This document shows positions 24,511 to 34,351 of a stretch of DNA of 60,354 nt, piece after piece; the first letter of the stretch is position 1, and every line of letters starts with the position of its first letter. The notes beneath the pieces are model-generated. The model saw only the letters and a program-made list of their open reading frames with translations. It did not search any database and was not told the DNA's origin. A program made the position numbers and the translations under genes. The stretch spans positions 1-60,354 of the IMG/VR virus record IMGVR_UViG_3300037520_000542. One strand, 5' to 3'. The stretch is from a virus.

Positions 24511-27500
24511 TGGGCGTAGGCAGTCAGGTACAGACCGCAGTTGGTGCAGCCGCATCAGCCGGTCGTGGCGTGCAGGCTGTTCCCAGCAACACCCTGACCA
24601 AACTGATCGCCATAGTCCGCGCTCGCCGTGCCGGTCGTGCGGCGGGCCCGCTCACAGACGGCGAACTGAAGGACATTATGGCCGCAGTGCAGCGCGGCGA
24701 GATGACCGACCTTCAGGCTGCGGAGTACGTCCAGCGACTTCAGCAGACTTCCGCCCCAGTGGACGAGGCTGTCGAGGCTCCCGCTGCCGCTGTCGTGACG
24801 CCGCCTGCGGAGCCGACCGCCGCCCGGCCTTTCTCGCAGGGTGAGGGCGGACGGCTTTTCAGCGACACGGAGCCCTCCATCGAGGTTCGTCCTTCCGGTG
24901 ACGGCGAGACGTTTGTCTATCCGGACGGCACCGTCGTGGACGTGTTTGGCAACGTCGTCGGCACGCGGGCGGTGGACGAGGGCATCGACAACCTCGATGC
25001 GTCGGCCACCGATCTTGGGCCAGAGAGCGGAAAGCCTTCGCCTGCCCGACGTGGCGGCAAGTCAAACCTGACTCCCAACACCGCCAAGACCGATCCGCAG
25101 GAGTTTCTGGCGCAGTCCATCTTCCAGATGACGGCTCGTGCCGACACTGAGCCCGTCAACACGCAGTCGCTCAAGCGCCTTCTGAGTCAGGCCCAGAAGT
25201 ACCGCACCGGCGATACCAACTGGATGCAGTTGAGCGAAGCGTTCAGCAAGATGGACGCCAACCAGCGCGCTGCGGCATTGGCGGCGCTGCCCGAAAACAC
25301 GCGGCAGTTCCTCGCCTCTGTCAACCGCGACCCGGAGGTGGCAGCGGCCCGCCTCGCGCGACTTGAGGAGATGGCTGGCGTCAGCAATGCCGACCGTGCC
25401 GCCGAGCAGATCGACACTGCCGCACAGGCTCGTGCCGCTGCCAACACGCCTCGCCCCGCATCTGGCGACCGTGCTGGTGCTGTGGCCGACATCGGGGCCG
25501 CGAGGGAGTTGCTTGGGGAATCCCTGCCTGCTGGCGACTGGAACGCCCTGACTTCCGCCTTCAACAAACTGGACGACGAGCAGCGTGCCGCCGTGTTTGC
25601 GGCCCTGCCTGCGGACACGAGGAAGTTTCTGTCCGGCATGGTCGATCCGAGCCAGCCGACGCCTGCGTTCCTGCCGAATCTCGTGGCCGAGCGAACCCGA
25701 CGATCCGACGTGTCTGGACTGCCCGACCCGCTGGCCGCGAGACAGGCGGCCCCGCAGGGGAACACCGACACCGCCGCCATGCTGATCGACCTGACGGCAT
25801 CCCGCGTGGCCGCTCAGAAGCAGTCTGCCATGCTGGCGATTGGCGACGAGATCGAGGCCGCTCGCGGCAACAAGGAGGCGATGGACTCTCTCGTCGCCCG
25901 ACGCGAAGAGATCAAGTCGGAGTTTGACGCCATCCTCTCGTCACGCGAGCGGCTTGCAGCGATTGCGGCACGGCAGGCGGACGACGAGTCAATGGCCGCA
26001 ATGGAGTCCCTTGACGCTGCGGCCCGAAAGGCGGACAGCGAAGGGGATGCGGCTCGTGCTGTTGAGTTGCGCCGCAAGATCGGCCTCGTTGAGCGTCAGG
26101 TTGCGGAGAGGGCTCAGTCGTTTGAGGCGGCTCTTTCTCCTGCGCCGTCCACAGCAGCGGCAGGGCTGGACGAATCTGTCGATGCTGCACGTTTTGACAA
26201 CGAGAACTTGCAGGCTGCGACCGCCCTTCGCAACGCCATCATCGGCACCGACCCGATGTATCGTGCCGAGCAACGCCGACTTCTCGACGCCAGCCGTCCG
26301 CAGCCCCAGCCCGCCGCCATCACGCCGGGTGCCCGCACGCCCGTTTTCGCAACAGATGTTCCTGCGGCCGAAATGCCGACGCAGTTCGATGCGGCTCTGG
26401 CTGCTGCTGGCGAGGCACAGACTCGCCGCGATGCCCGTGCGCCCGGCGGCGGCTTGAGCGAGGCGGATCGGCTGGACGCTGGTCAGGCCGCTTCGCAGCG
26501 CGAACTCCCGTTCTTCTTGCGTGGCCGCGACCGCAACGACCCGTTTGAGACTCGCCCTCGTGGGTCGCGTGGCATTGAGGGCAATGACCTCCGAGCCATC
26601 GAGAAGGCAACGGAGATGGAGCGCCAGATCGAAAGCGCTCAGGGCGAACTCGACGCCGCACTTGCCGACGCCGCAAAGGCTTCCGGCGTCCCGGCGATGG
26701 CTGCTGCCAAGTCGCGTGTCGAGCAGGCGGAGGCCCGCGTTCGGGCAGCGATGAACGCCATGGACGAGGCGTACCCCCCGCGTCTCGTAAACCCCAAGAC
26801 GGGGCAGTGGAAGCCGTACAAGGGCGGCGAAGTTCCGAAGGGCATGTACGTCGAGCGTGGCCGCAAGGCGATGGCGGAGTCGCGGCTCAACAAGGGAGGC
26901 CAGCAGGAAACTTACGACGACCTTGTTCTGGGGATGGTGGGCGCAAGACCGAAGGCCAAGCGAAACCTAGACAGGGCCAGCGAGGGGCTTTCGTCTGAGG
27001 ACGTGACCAACCTGACCTCTGACGCCGAGCGTGTATTTGGGGACGACGCCGACGAGTTCTTCGACGTTGACTTTGACGACGACTGGGCTGTTGACCCTCT
27101 CGACCTTGAGACGGCGGGAAGGCCCAAGAAGGGCCGACTTGGCGGGCAGCAGCAGCAGAGCCGGATTGAGTCCGCCATGCAGCGCATGTTTGGCGACACC
27201 AATCCGTTTGAACTTACGGACGCCGAGTTCAATCCCTTGTTCGCAAACGGCGAGGCGGTCGCGGAGGAGATTCTCGCCAAGAACACCATCTTCAAGCCGG
27301 GAACCGCGAACTACGAGTTAGCGAAGTCTCGCATTGGGCAACTGGTGGACCGCAAGTTCCAGTCTGCCGCGAAGAGGAATCCGCGAGACGCACAGTTCAT
27401 TCCCGACGACGACAGCATTGACGCTGTTGCGAACTCTGCCACCAATCTCGGTGACGATGCCATCGCACCAACGGGCGGAAGCACTGCGCAAATCGGTGAC

Positions 27501-28469
27501 GCGACTGCCGCTGACGCATCCGCGCCGAAGAAGGGCGGCAAGCGTTCTTCGGGTCGCAAGAAGGCTGAGGCCGATACTGCCGCACCGGCTACGGACGCTG
27601 CGTCGGAGGTGGCCCCGATCACTGGCCGCACGAAGACCGTCAAGGAGATTCAGGACGAGGCCAACGAGATCGAGCGTGAGGCTCGCAAGGCGGCGATTGA
27701 CGAAGGCATGGACGTGGACGATGCCGACGCCATTGCCCGCAAGGCCCGCAAGGATCACGTTGACCGGGAGATGGCGGCTCAGAAGGAGATTGCCGCCAAG
27801 ACCGGCAGCGGTAAGCCCGTGACCGATCCCGCTCCCGCAGCGGCAACTGCACGGACCCCCACGAAGATGACTGTTGGCGAGTTGCTTGCCGCTGCCCGCG
27901 AAAAGGATGGTGCTGTCGCGGACGCTGCCGACAACGTCACCGACAATCTCGACGCCTCTGCGACCGAGATCGACGGCACCATCCAGCCCAACACGACCCG
28001 CACCAAGACGTACGACACCGGCACCCCTCCCGCCGATGAGGCTCCCGGCTCGACGGTGCGCACGAAGCAGTACGACGTTGGAGATCAGGCCCAGCCGCCG
28101 AAAACCAACACTGACAGCGGCACTCAGCAGGCCGCTCCCCCTGCCACGAAGCCGTCTTGGATGAAGAGGATTCTGGTCGGCGGTGGCATCGCTGGGGGCA
28201 TCGCCGCCCTCAACAACATGACCCGCCCGTCCGGGCCGTTCCAACTGCCTCCCGGCGTTGGGCCTGCCGGTGGCGCGGGGCCGCAGGACGTGCCGGTTTC
28301 CTTCCCGCCGGGAGCGGCTGGCATGGGCGAGGGCTCGATGGACGACACCGCCGCAGCCGTAGAAGTAGAGCGGCTGACCCGTGCGTTGAACCGCGTGCGG
28401 GGCCAGCAGGCCATGAATCCTAGTGAGACATCGCAGACGCTACTGAACTACAACGCCGGGTACAGATAG
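24510..28469 (+). CDS. Very large Ala-rich ejection/internal virion protein (1319 aa)
   Basis: Mostly helical and Ala/Asp/Glu-rich, without catalytic motifs. Residues about 230-375 hold a tandem duplication: NWMQLSEAFSKMDANQRAAA, then ALPENTRQFLASV, mirrored by DWNALTSAFNKLDDEQRAAV and ALPADTRKFLSGM. Two DNLDASAT segments occur, one near residue 165 and one near 1145, each followed by NT-rich linkers, and RTKTYD/RTKQYD recurs near 1170-1190. A hydrophobic stretch near 1220-1235 (ILVGGGIAGGIAALNN) may cross a membrane. Size, repeats and context suggest an ejected core protein. Confidence 0.55.
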   Translation: MGVGSQVQTAVGAAASAGRGVQAVPSNTLTKLIAIVRARRAGRAAGPLTDGELKDIMAAVQRGEMTDLQAAEYVQRLQQTSAPVDEAVEAPAAAVVTPPAEPTAARPFSQGEGGRLFSDTEPSIEVRPSGDGETFVYPDGTVVDVFGNVVGTRAVDEGIDNLDASATDLGPESGKPSPARRGGKSNLTPNTAKTDPQEFLAQSIFQMTARADTEPVNTQSLKRLLSQAQKYRTGDTNWMQLSEAFSKMDANQRAAALAALPENTRQFLASVNRDPEVAAARLARLEEMAGVSNADRAAEQIDTAAQARAAANTPRPASGDRAGAVADIGAARELLGESLPAGDWNALTSAFNKLDDEQRAAVFAALPADTRKFLSGMVDPSQPTPAFLPNLVAERTRRSDVSGLPDPLAARQAAPQGNTDTAAMLIDLTASRVAAQKQSAMLAIGDEIEAARGNKEAMDSLVARREEIKSEFDAILSSRERLAAIAARQADDESMAAMESLDAAARKADSEGDAARAVELRRKIGLVERQVAERAQSFEAALSPAPSTAAAGLDESVDAARFDNENLQAATALRNAIIGTDPMYRAEQRRLLDASRPQPQPAAITPGARTPVFATDVPAAEMPTQFDAALAAAGEAQTRRDARAPGGGLSEADRLDAGQAASQRELPFFLRGRDRNDPFETRPRGSRGIEGNDLRAIEKATEMERQIESAQGELDAALADAAKASGVPAMAAAKSRVEQAEARVRAAMNAMDEAYPPRLVNPKTGQWKPYKGGEVPKGMYVERGRKAMAESRLNKGGQQETYDDLVLGMVGARPKAKRNLDRASEGLSSEDVTNLTSDAERVFGDDADEFFDVDFDDDWAVDPLDLETAGRPKKGRLGGQQQQSRIESAMQRMFGDTNPFELTDAEFNPLFANGEAVAEEILAKNTIFKPGTANYELAKSRIGQLVDRKFQSAAKRNPRDAQFIPDDDSIDAVANSATNLGDDAIAPTGGSTAQIGDATAADASAPKKGGKRSSGRKKAEADTAAPATDAASEVAPITGRTKTVKEIQDEANEIEREARKAAIDEGMDVDDADAIARKARKDHVDREMAAQKEIAAKTGSGKPVTDPAPAAATARTPTKMTVGELLAAAREKDGAVADAADNVTDNLDASATEIDGTIQPNTTRTKTYDTGTPPADEAPGSTVRTKQYDVGDQAQPPKTNTDSGTQQAAPPATKPSWMKRILVGGGIAGGIAALNNMTRPSGPFQLPPGVGPAGGAGPQDVPVSFPPGAAGMGEGSMDDTAAAVEVERLTRALNRVRGQQAMNPSETSQTLLNYNAGYR

Positions 28470-28471
28470 AC

Positions 28472-30865
28472 ATGGCTGACACCGTTATCGACCGCATCCG
28501 AAAGTTCCGCGAGTTGGCATCTCCTGCCGTATCGCAGAACTCTGAGATGACCACATGGGAGCCGACCGGCGAGGTTATCCCCGTGTCGGAGTACACCCAC
28601 CGACAGGCCGAGCAGGGGCGTGCGACGAAGTCTGCCCCGATGCCGGGCGACGACGAGGTCGTTGTCGGCGTTCCGAACTGGCTGCGTGAGGAGCGGGCGA
28701 TGGGCGTTCGCTCGACCCCAACGCGGCTTTCTGACACGCTGCCCGCTCCCGGTGCAGCCTCAGCACGTCGGCAGGCTGGCGCTAAGCCCCCGACGCTGTC
28801 GCACGACGCGATGCGTGCCGAGTGGCAGCACGCCAACGCTGGAAATGCGTCGTATGACGACTACCTCAAAAGCATGACCGTATGGGAGCCGACCGGCGAA
28901 GTCATTCCCGTGTCGGAGTACAACCGCCGACAGGCCGCTGCTGGCCGTGCGACCAAAGAGCAGTGGCTGGCAGGCGATCCCAACGAACTGGAGAACGGAG
29001 TCCCGAAGTGGCTGCGATACGAACGAAGCACTGGTGCCATCCCGTCGCCGCAGACGCTAGCCGACCGCATGCCCGCTCCGGGCGCTGCTGCGGCGGCTGC
29101 ACAGCAGGCCGCTGCCGGTAAGCCTGTCGCTCGTCCCGCTGCCGGTAAGCGTGCCGCCCGGCCACCCGCCCCCCAGCAGCCAGTTGGGCCAGTTGCCCAG
29201 TTAGTCTCTGAACTGTCGCAGCGAGGGGCACCGCCCCGCATGCCAGCGCCGGGCGAAGCGTACGCCGCCGCGAGGCAGGCTATCGACGCTGAGAAGTCTG
29301 CTGGTAAGCCCGCCGCTCCCGAGCCAGAGCGAGGCATCTTGCCCGGCGAGGAGCAGGTTACGACGTTCGATACATTCCGCATGCTGAACCCATCCATGCG
29401 AAAGGGCGTCGAGTCGGTCTACGCTGCCAGCGGCCACGAGGGCGGCATCCCGTTTGAGGACTGGCTGTCGGAAACCTACGGCGACCTTCCTCCCGCCGCT
29501 CGCACTGCGGCGATGGAGGCCACTGCTATCGAGCATGGCGTATCGCTAGACGAGCCTGCTGGCTTGCCCGCCAATGCTGCCAGCCCGCTGGCGAGAGATC
29601 GTGTTGCCCGAGATATGCCGCTCCCAGAGGGGCGTGACCTGCGGCAATACAGCCCCGAGCAGCGCAAGGTGATGGCGGAGAATCTGCACAACCCCGAAGT
29701 GCCGATGACTCCGTTTGGCGGCACCTTCACGCTGACAAGCGAGGGAGCCAAGTCGATTCGGGCACCCGACCCGAACCTCATTGCCACTGCCGAAGCAGCC
29801 GCCCGCATGCACGGCGAAGGCTCGCAGCCGCACATCATCGCGCTTGCGAAGGCGATGCACATTGACACGTCGAAGTATCGGCAGCGTGACTACGACATGC
29901 TTGTTGCAGACACGATGCGGGAGAAGGCCCGGTATGACGCCAAGCAGGCGTCGAGCGACATCGAGCGGATGCCGACCGGTGCGTTCCGGTACGTCCCCAA
30001 TGAGCGCACTCAGGAGAACGTCGCCACTCGCAACCGACAGGCGATGGCTCGCACTATCGGCAACCGGTACGCCCGCATGCTGACGCCAGAGCAGGCGCAG
30101 ATGCTGGACGATGCCGCCAATAGCGAGAGCGGCGTGGAGGTCATGCGTGGTTTGAACGAGCAACTGCGTCGGCAGTACGAACGCGACCGGCACCGTGACG
30201 TTGGCAACCGTGCCGCCAACTACAACATCTCGCAAGACCTGCGAAACCCCAACTACGCTCCGGGAATGAACGTCCGGACGCTGATCGAGGCCGTTCGGTC
30301 TGGCGACCCGCAGATGGCTGGTGCTGCCTATGACATCATGGGCAACCCGGCGGCTGCGGCCCAGAGCCGACAACTGGCTGCGTCGTTTGCCAACGCGGAC
30401 GCTACTTCCAATGCCGCGCAGGTCGAGGCGGCGAACAGCATGGCTATGGCTCGACTGGAGGCCGAAACGCAGAAGGCGGTGGCTGGCATGCGGGAGGGCA
30501 CTCCGGAGGATGCCAAGATGGTTGCCGACCTCCAGCAGGAGCAGATGAATAGCATCTACGCTCTTGAGACGCCGGACGAGCAACTCAACGCCATGCGGAC
30601 GTTTGTGCAGCGAGTCAGCCCCGACCTTCCTGCGCCGCAGGTTGAGGCCAGAGCGATGGCGAACATTGCGGCACACCGTGCCAGAAAGCACGGTATCAAC
30701 GACCCGGTGGTTCAGGCGCACCTGACAAACCTGTTCAACACCGACAGGAACGCCTTCATGCAGTTCGCTCAGATCAGTCTTGGCATGACGCTGCCGCAGG
30801 CAAAGGAGTTCTACACCAGCCAGCGAACTTTGCTTGGCAAGGCGGCTGGCCTCGTGGGGTTCTAG
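28472..30865 (+). CDS. Large ejection/internal virion protein with N-terminal duplication (797 aa)
   Basis: Residues about 29-95 and 131-215 are a clear duplication. TTWEPTGEVIPVSEYTHRQA matches TVWEPTGEVIPVSEYNRRQA, and VPNWLREERAMG matches VPKWLRYERSTG. Each ends in LPAPGAA or MPAPGAA. The rest is helical and Ala/Met/Gln-rich, with no lysozyme or other catalytic motif. Position between two other giant helical proteins supports a role in the ejected core. Confidence 0.55.
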   Translation: MADTVIDRIRKFRELASPAVSQNSEMTTWEPTGEVIPVSEYTHRQAEQGRATKSAPMPGDDEVVVGVPNWLREERAMGVRSTPTRLSDTLPAPGAASARRQAGAKPPTLSHDAMRAEWQHANAGNASYDDYLKSMTVWEPTGEVIPVSEYNRRQAAAGRATKEQWLAGDPNELENGVPKWLRYERSTGAIPSPQTLADRMPAPGAAAAAAQQAAAGKPVARPAAGKRAARPPAPQQPVGPVAQLVSELSQRGAPPRMPAPGEAYAAARQAIDAEKSAGKPAAPEPERGILPGEEQVTTFDTFRMLNPSMRKGVESVYAASGHEGGIPFEDWLSETYGDLPPAARTAAMEATAIEHGVSLDEPAGLPANAASPLARDRVARDMPLPEGRDLRQYSPEQRKVMAENLHNPEVPMTPFGGTFTLTSEGAKSIRAPDPNLIATAEAAARMHGEGSQPHIIALAKAMHIDTSKYRQRDYDMLVADTMREKARYDAKQASSDIERMPTGAFRYVPNERTQENVATRNRQAMARTIGNRYARMLTPEQAQMLDDAANSESGVEVMRGLNEQLRRQYERDRHRDVGNRAANYNISQDLRNPNYAPGMNVRTLIEAVRSGDPQMAGAAYDIMGNPAAAAQSRQLAASFANADATSNAAQVEAANSMAMARLEAETQKAVAGMREGTPEDAKMVADLQQEQMNSIYALETPDEQLNAMRTFVQRVSPDLPAPQVEARAMANIAAHRARKHGINDPVVQAHLTNLFNTDRNAFMQFAQISLGMTLPQAKEFYTSQRTLLGKAAGLVGF

Positions 30866-30868
30866 TCC

Positions 30869-33800
30869 ATGAGCCTCCCGCTGTTTGAGCCCGCACCGAG
30901 ACGCAAGCGGCCAGCGGGCTACATCCCGCTGTTCGATGAGGCCACGCTCGCGGACGAGCCCGTCATGGCGGACAGCGTCACGCCAGAGGAGCGTGACTCC
31001 ATTCTCCAGAGCGTTGGAGAACTGACCGGCGGCACCGTCTCCCGCGTGGCCGACCTGCTCGCGATTCCCGGCGACTACACTCGCGGCTTCCTCACTGGTC
31101 GTCCCGGCGACCGCGTGACCGGCCGAGAGATGCTGCGATCCGCTGGGCTCGTCGGCTCGCAAGACAACTGGGGCAACTTCTTTGGCGGGCTCGCAGCCGA
31201 AACCGTTACCGACCCGCTCGCCCTCCTGTCCGGCCCAGCGAAAGCCCTGACCCCAGCAGGCAATGCAGCAAAAATGGCTGGGGTGCTGGACAATGCCGCC
31301 ACCGCTGCCACCCGGAAGGCGATTGCGGAAGGGCTCGACAACGTGGCCCTGCCGATGGTCGCCAGACGCAATAGGGAGGCTCTGGAAGCCACTGGCCGCA
31401 ACCTGACGACATTCGACCCGGCAACTGTCGGTCGCCCTCTGTACGGCAAGCGGACGGGCCAGCGGGCGGTATCGCTGGACGACCTCATCCGCTACTCCGA
31501 CGACCAAGTCGGCACGGAGCGGTCGCTTCGCGGCGTGCTGGGGGATGCCGAGTTTGAGCGGCTGCGTGGCGAACGCGGCTTGTCCAAGTCCTTCGGATTT
31601 GGTGCCCCTTTCTCGGAGCCGTCCGTTGTGGGCGACTTTCTGGGCGAGCGGTTTGGCGACACCTACGCCGACGCCCTCGACACGCTGGGTGCTGCATACC
31701 GATGGAGCCCTGTCGGCAGAGCGAGCGCTGCGATGTTTGACAGCAAGGCTGGCGGTGCCCTCGACGCCGAAGATCAACTGACCAACATCGCCAACCTCAC
31801 CGCGAAGGAGCGGATGGGTGGCATCGCCACCGGTGCCCACACCTACCAACTCGCCCGCCTGCGTGCCCAGCACCCGGACGTGTTCAGCGAGGAAGGCAAT
31901 CTCGCGTTGGGCCGGTACATCGAGGGCTACAGCGCCGCAGAGTCTGGGGCTCCCAGCGTGATGACGGCTGCGGACAAGGCATACGTCGAGAGTCGGCCCG
32001 CACTCAAGGAGTACGCCGACAACTGGATCAACAACCGGCAGGACTACCTCAGCGAGTCGAGGCGCGCAGGGCTCTCGGCCAACGAGATGCGTGACGCCTA
32101 CGGCATCGACTACCTGCCCCGCAAAGCGGAGGCGTTGCTGGAGATGGAGGGCAAGGCCAACCGCAAGGTCGGCAACGCCCTGTCCGCAATGACGGGCGAC
32201 ATGATGGGCCGCACCGCCGCAATGCAGGTTCCGGGCGGTCGCGACACCATCATCGAACTGTCCCGAGACAAGTTCGTTTCCGGCGGAAAGCGTCTCGCCG
32301 CCACTGACGATGATGCCGCCCAGCATTTGGTGGGCGTGCTGAACGCCAAACTCGCTCCGGGCCAGCCGCCCATCGAGATGAAGCAGGCCCGCAACCTCGC
32401 TCGCGTGCTGCACTCGCTGCCAGCGGAGGTCGTGGATCGTGCGCCGCTGTTCGGACAGCACCCGACCGAGATGATCGGCTCGTACATGCGCGGCCGCAAC
32501 GAAGCGATGGCGACGGCCAGAACGCTCACGGACTCGCTTGCCACGATGGCGACCAACCAAGCCTACGGCGAGGTTCCCGGCGGCAGGCACATCTCGCTCG
32601 CTGACGCCATCGAGCGGCTGGGGCTCAAGACGTACGACAACGCCAACTTCGACGTGCTGGATGACTTCGGCAACGCCGCTCGCCCGCTGCAAGGGGCGGC
32701 AAACAACGTCCGCCAGCGGCTCGCCCAGATATTCGGCGGCGACCCCGACGCGATGAAACTGTCGGAGTTCTCCATCCCGGAAGAACACGTCAACCGGCTG
32801 CTGCGTGCCCGCGATGCGTTCAGCAATGGCGAGGTGGCCGGGAAACTGGTGCAGTATCTGGACTGGTACACGCAGGCGTGGCGTGGCTCGATCTTGACGT
32901 GGCCCGCCCGAGCGGTGCGTGATCTCTATTCCGGAGCCGTCAGCAACTGGCTGGAGGGTGCCCTCAGTGCCGATGGCGTCATGGCGGCGAGGGCGCTGAT
33001 GCAGGAGGGGCCGCAGAGCCCTCGCTTCTTGAGGACGCTCAAGAGCATCTCGCGGTACGCAGGCGACGACGGGGTCGAGTTGTTCTACGCCGACCTCGCC
33101 CAGAGCGGGCTCATCGGGGCGAATCAACTCAACGAGGCAGGGGCCAGCGTGCTGGGGAAGGGGGCTCTGTCCGCACTGCCGGGCGATACGCCCATCACCA
33201 CAGGCACCATTCTCAGCGAGTTGGCACCACAATCCGGCAGGTCATGGCAGCAGTTCGGCAAGGACTTCGGGACGTGGCGGTCCAAACTGAATCCGCTGGC
33301 CGAGACGCGGAACCCGATCCTCCGGGCTGGCGAGCAGATGAACACGCTGACGGACGGCATCAACCGCCTCAGCGGGTACATCGAACTGCTCAAGCAGGGG
33401 TACGATCCGCAGGCGGCGGCGAGGGCGATGAAGCGTGCCCATGTGGACTATTCGTCGCTCACGGAGTTTGAGAAGAAGTACCTGAAGGGAATCTTCCCAT
33501 GGTACTCCTTCCAGAGCCGCATCTTCCGTGAAGTGCTGCGGCAGTTATCGGAGCAGCCGGGCGGACGGTACGGCCAACTGCTTCAGGCGTCGGAGGCTGT
33601 GCAGGATGAGGGCGAGGGAACCTACGTCCCGTCCGGGCTGCGGTCACAGTTTGCGTTTCCGATCCCAGAGGAGTTCGGTGGCGTCCCGTCTCCGGGCACG
33701 CAGGCGTACCTGACCGACATCGACTTTCCCGGCTTCGACCAGATCAACATGATCGCCACTCCGGGCACGCTCAGCGGTGCCGCTGCGGGGACTGGGCGGC

Positions 33801-34351
33801 AGGTTGCGATGCAACTGCACCCGCTGTATCGCATGGCAGTCGAGGGAATGGTCAACACCGACCTGTTCACCAACCGCCCACTGGGAGACTCCACGTCCTC
33901 GCTCGACGCCATCGCCCGCAGCGTGACGGGCGACCAGACCGCCGACGTGCCGTTCCTCGTGGAGAAGACAGTCGAGAACCTGCCGTTCGCTGGTCGTCCA
34001 CTCTATGCCGCCCGCTCGCTGCTCGACACGCGAGGCGACCGCCCGCTCTCCGACCGCGTGTTCACCACCGGGTTCAACGCACTGACAGGCGTCAAGCGAC
34101 GAACGGTCGCGGAGCAAGACGCACTGGCCGATGCGATGCGTGAGATCGAGACGAGCATCGACCCGTACACCCGTGAGTTCAAGCAGGTCTTCATACCCGA
34201 AGCGATGCAGCCGATGGTGCCGAACTGGGCACTGCGTCGTCTGGCCGTTCACCGGGCACTGGGCCGCGAGCGCAGGGAGGCACGCAAGCCCGCTGCGAAG
34301 AAGGGCAAGAAGCGGCAGTCCGACACCGGTGCGGTGACGCTATTCGATTAG
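30869..34351 (+). CDS. Largest ejection-protein candidate (1160 aa)
   Basis: A long helical protein with scattered hydrophobic patches. The N-terminus includes VADLLAIPGDYTRGFLTGRP and FFGGLAAETVTDPLALLSGP. Such glycine-rich amphipathic segments are common in podovirus internal proteins. Later regions (FEKKYLKGIFPWYSFQSRIF) resemble phage proteins ejected into the cell. The C-terminus is highly basic (KPAAKKGKKRQ). Its stop overlaps that of the convergent integrase by 12 bp, leaving no room for a terminator. Confidence 0.6.
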   Translation: MSLPLFEPAPRRKRPAGYIPLFDEATLADEPVMADSVTPEERDSILQSVGELTGGTVSRVADLLAIPGDYTRGFLTGRPGDRVTGREMLRSAGLVGSQDNWGNFFGGLAAETVTDPLALLSGPAKALTPAGNAAKMAGVLDNAATAATRKAIAEGLDNVALPMVARRNREALEATGRNLTTFDPATVGRPLYGKRTGQRAVSLDDLIRYSDDQVGTERSLRGVLGDAEFERLRGERGLSKSFGFGAPFSEPSVVGDFLGERFGDTYADALDTLGAAYRWSPVGRASAAMFDSKAGGALDAEDQLTNIANLTAKERMGGIATGAHTYQLARLRAQHPDVFSEEGNLALGRYIEGYSAAESGAPSVMTAADKAYVESRPALKEYADNWINNRQDYLSESRRAGLSANEMRDAYGIDYLPRKAEALLEMEGKANRKVGNALSAMTGDMMGRTAAMQVPGGRDTIIELSRDKFVSGGKRLAATDDDAAQHLVGVLNAKLAPGQPPIEMKQARNLARVLHSLPAEVVDRAPLFGQHPTEMIGSYMRGRNEAMATARTLTDSLATMATNQAYGEVPGGRHISLADAIERLGLKTYDNANFDVLDDFGNAARPLQGAANNVRQRLAQIFGGDPDAMKLSEFSIPEEHVNRLLRARDAFSNGEVAGKLVQYLDWYTQAWRGSILTWPARAVRDLYSGAVSNWLEGALSADGVMAARALMQEGPQSPRFLRTLKSISRYAGDDGVELFYADLAQSGLIGANQLNEAGASVLGKGALSALPGDTPITTGTILSELAPQSGRSWQQFGKDFGTWRSKLNPLAETRNPILRAGEQMNTLTDGINRLSGYIELLKQGYDPQAAARAMKRAHVDYSSLTEFEKKYLKGIFPWYSFQSRIFREVLRQLSEQPGGRYGQLLQASEAVQDEGEGTYVPSGLRSQFAFPIPEEFGGVPSPGTQAYLTDIDFPGFDQINMIATPGTLSGAAAGTGRQVAMQLHPLYRMAVEGMVNTDLFTNRPLGDSTSSLDAIARSVTGDQTADVPFLVEKTVENLPFAGRPLYAARSLLDTRGDRPLSDRVFTTGFNALTGVKRRTVAEQDALADAMREIETSIDPYTREFKQVFIPEAMQPMVPNWALRRLAVHRALGRERREARKPAAKKGKKRQSDTGAVTLFD

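Noticed and set aside
29546-33232. Open frame of 1228 codons on the minus strand opposite the ejection genes
   Set aside because: It lies exactly antisense to two well-formed genes, has shadow-type Arg/Val/His-rich composition and no ribosome site. Long antisense frames are common in GC-rich DNA.
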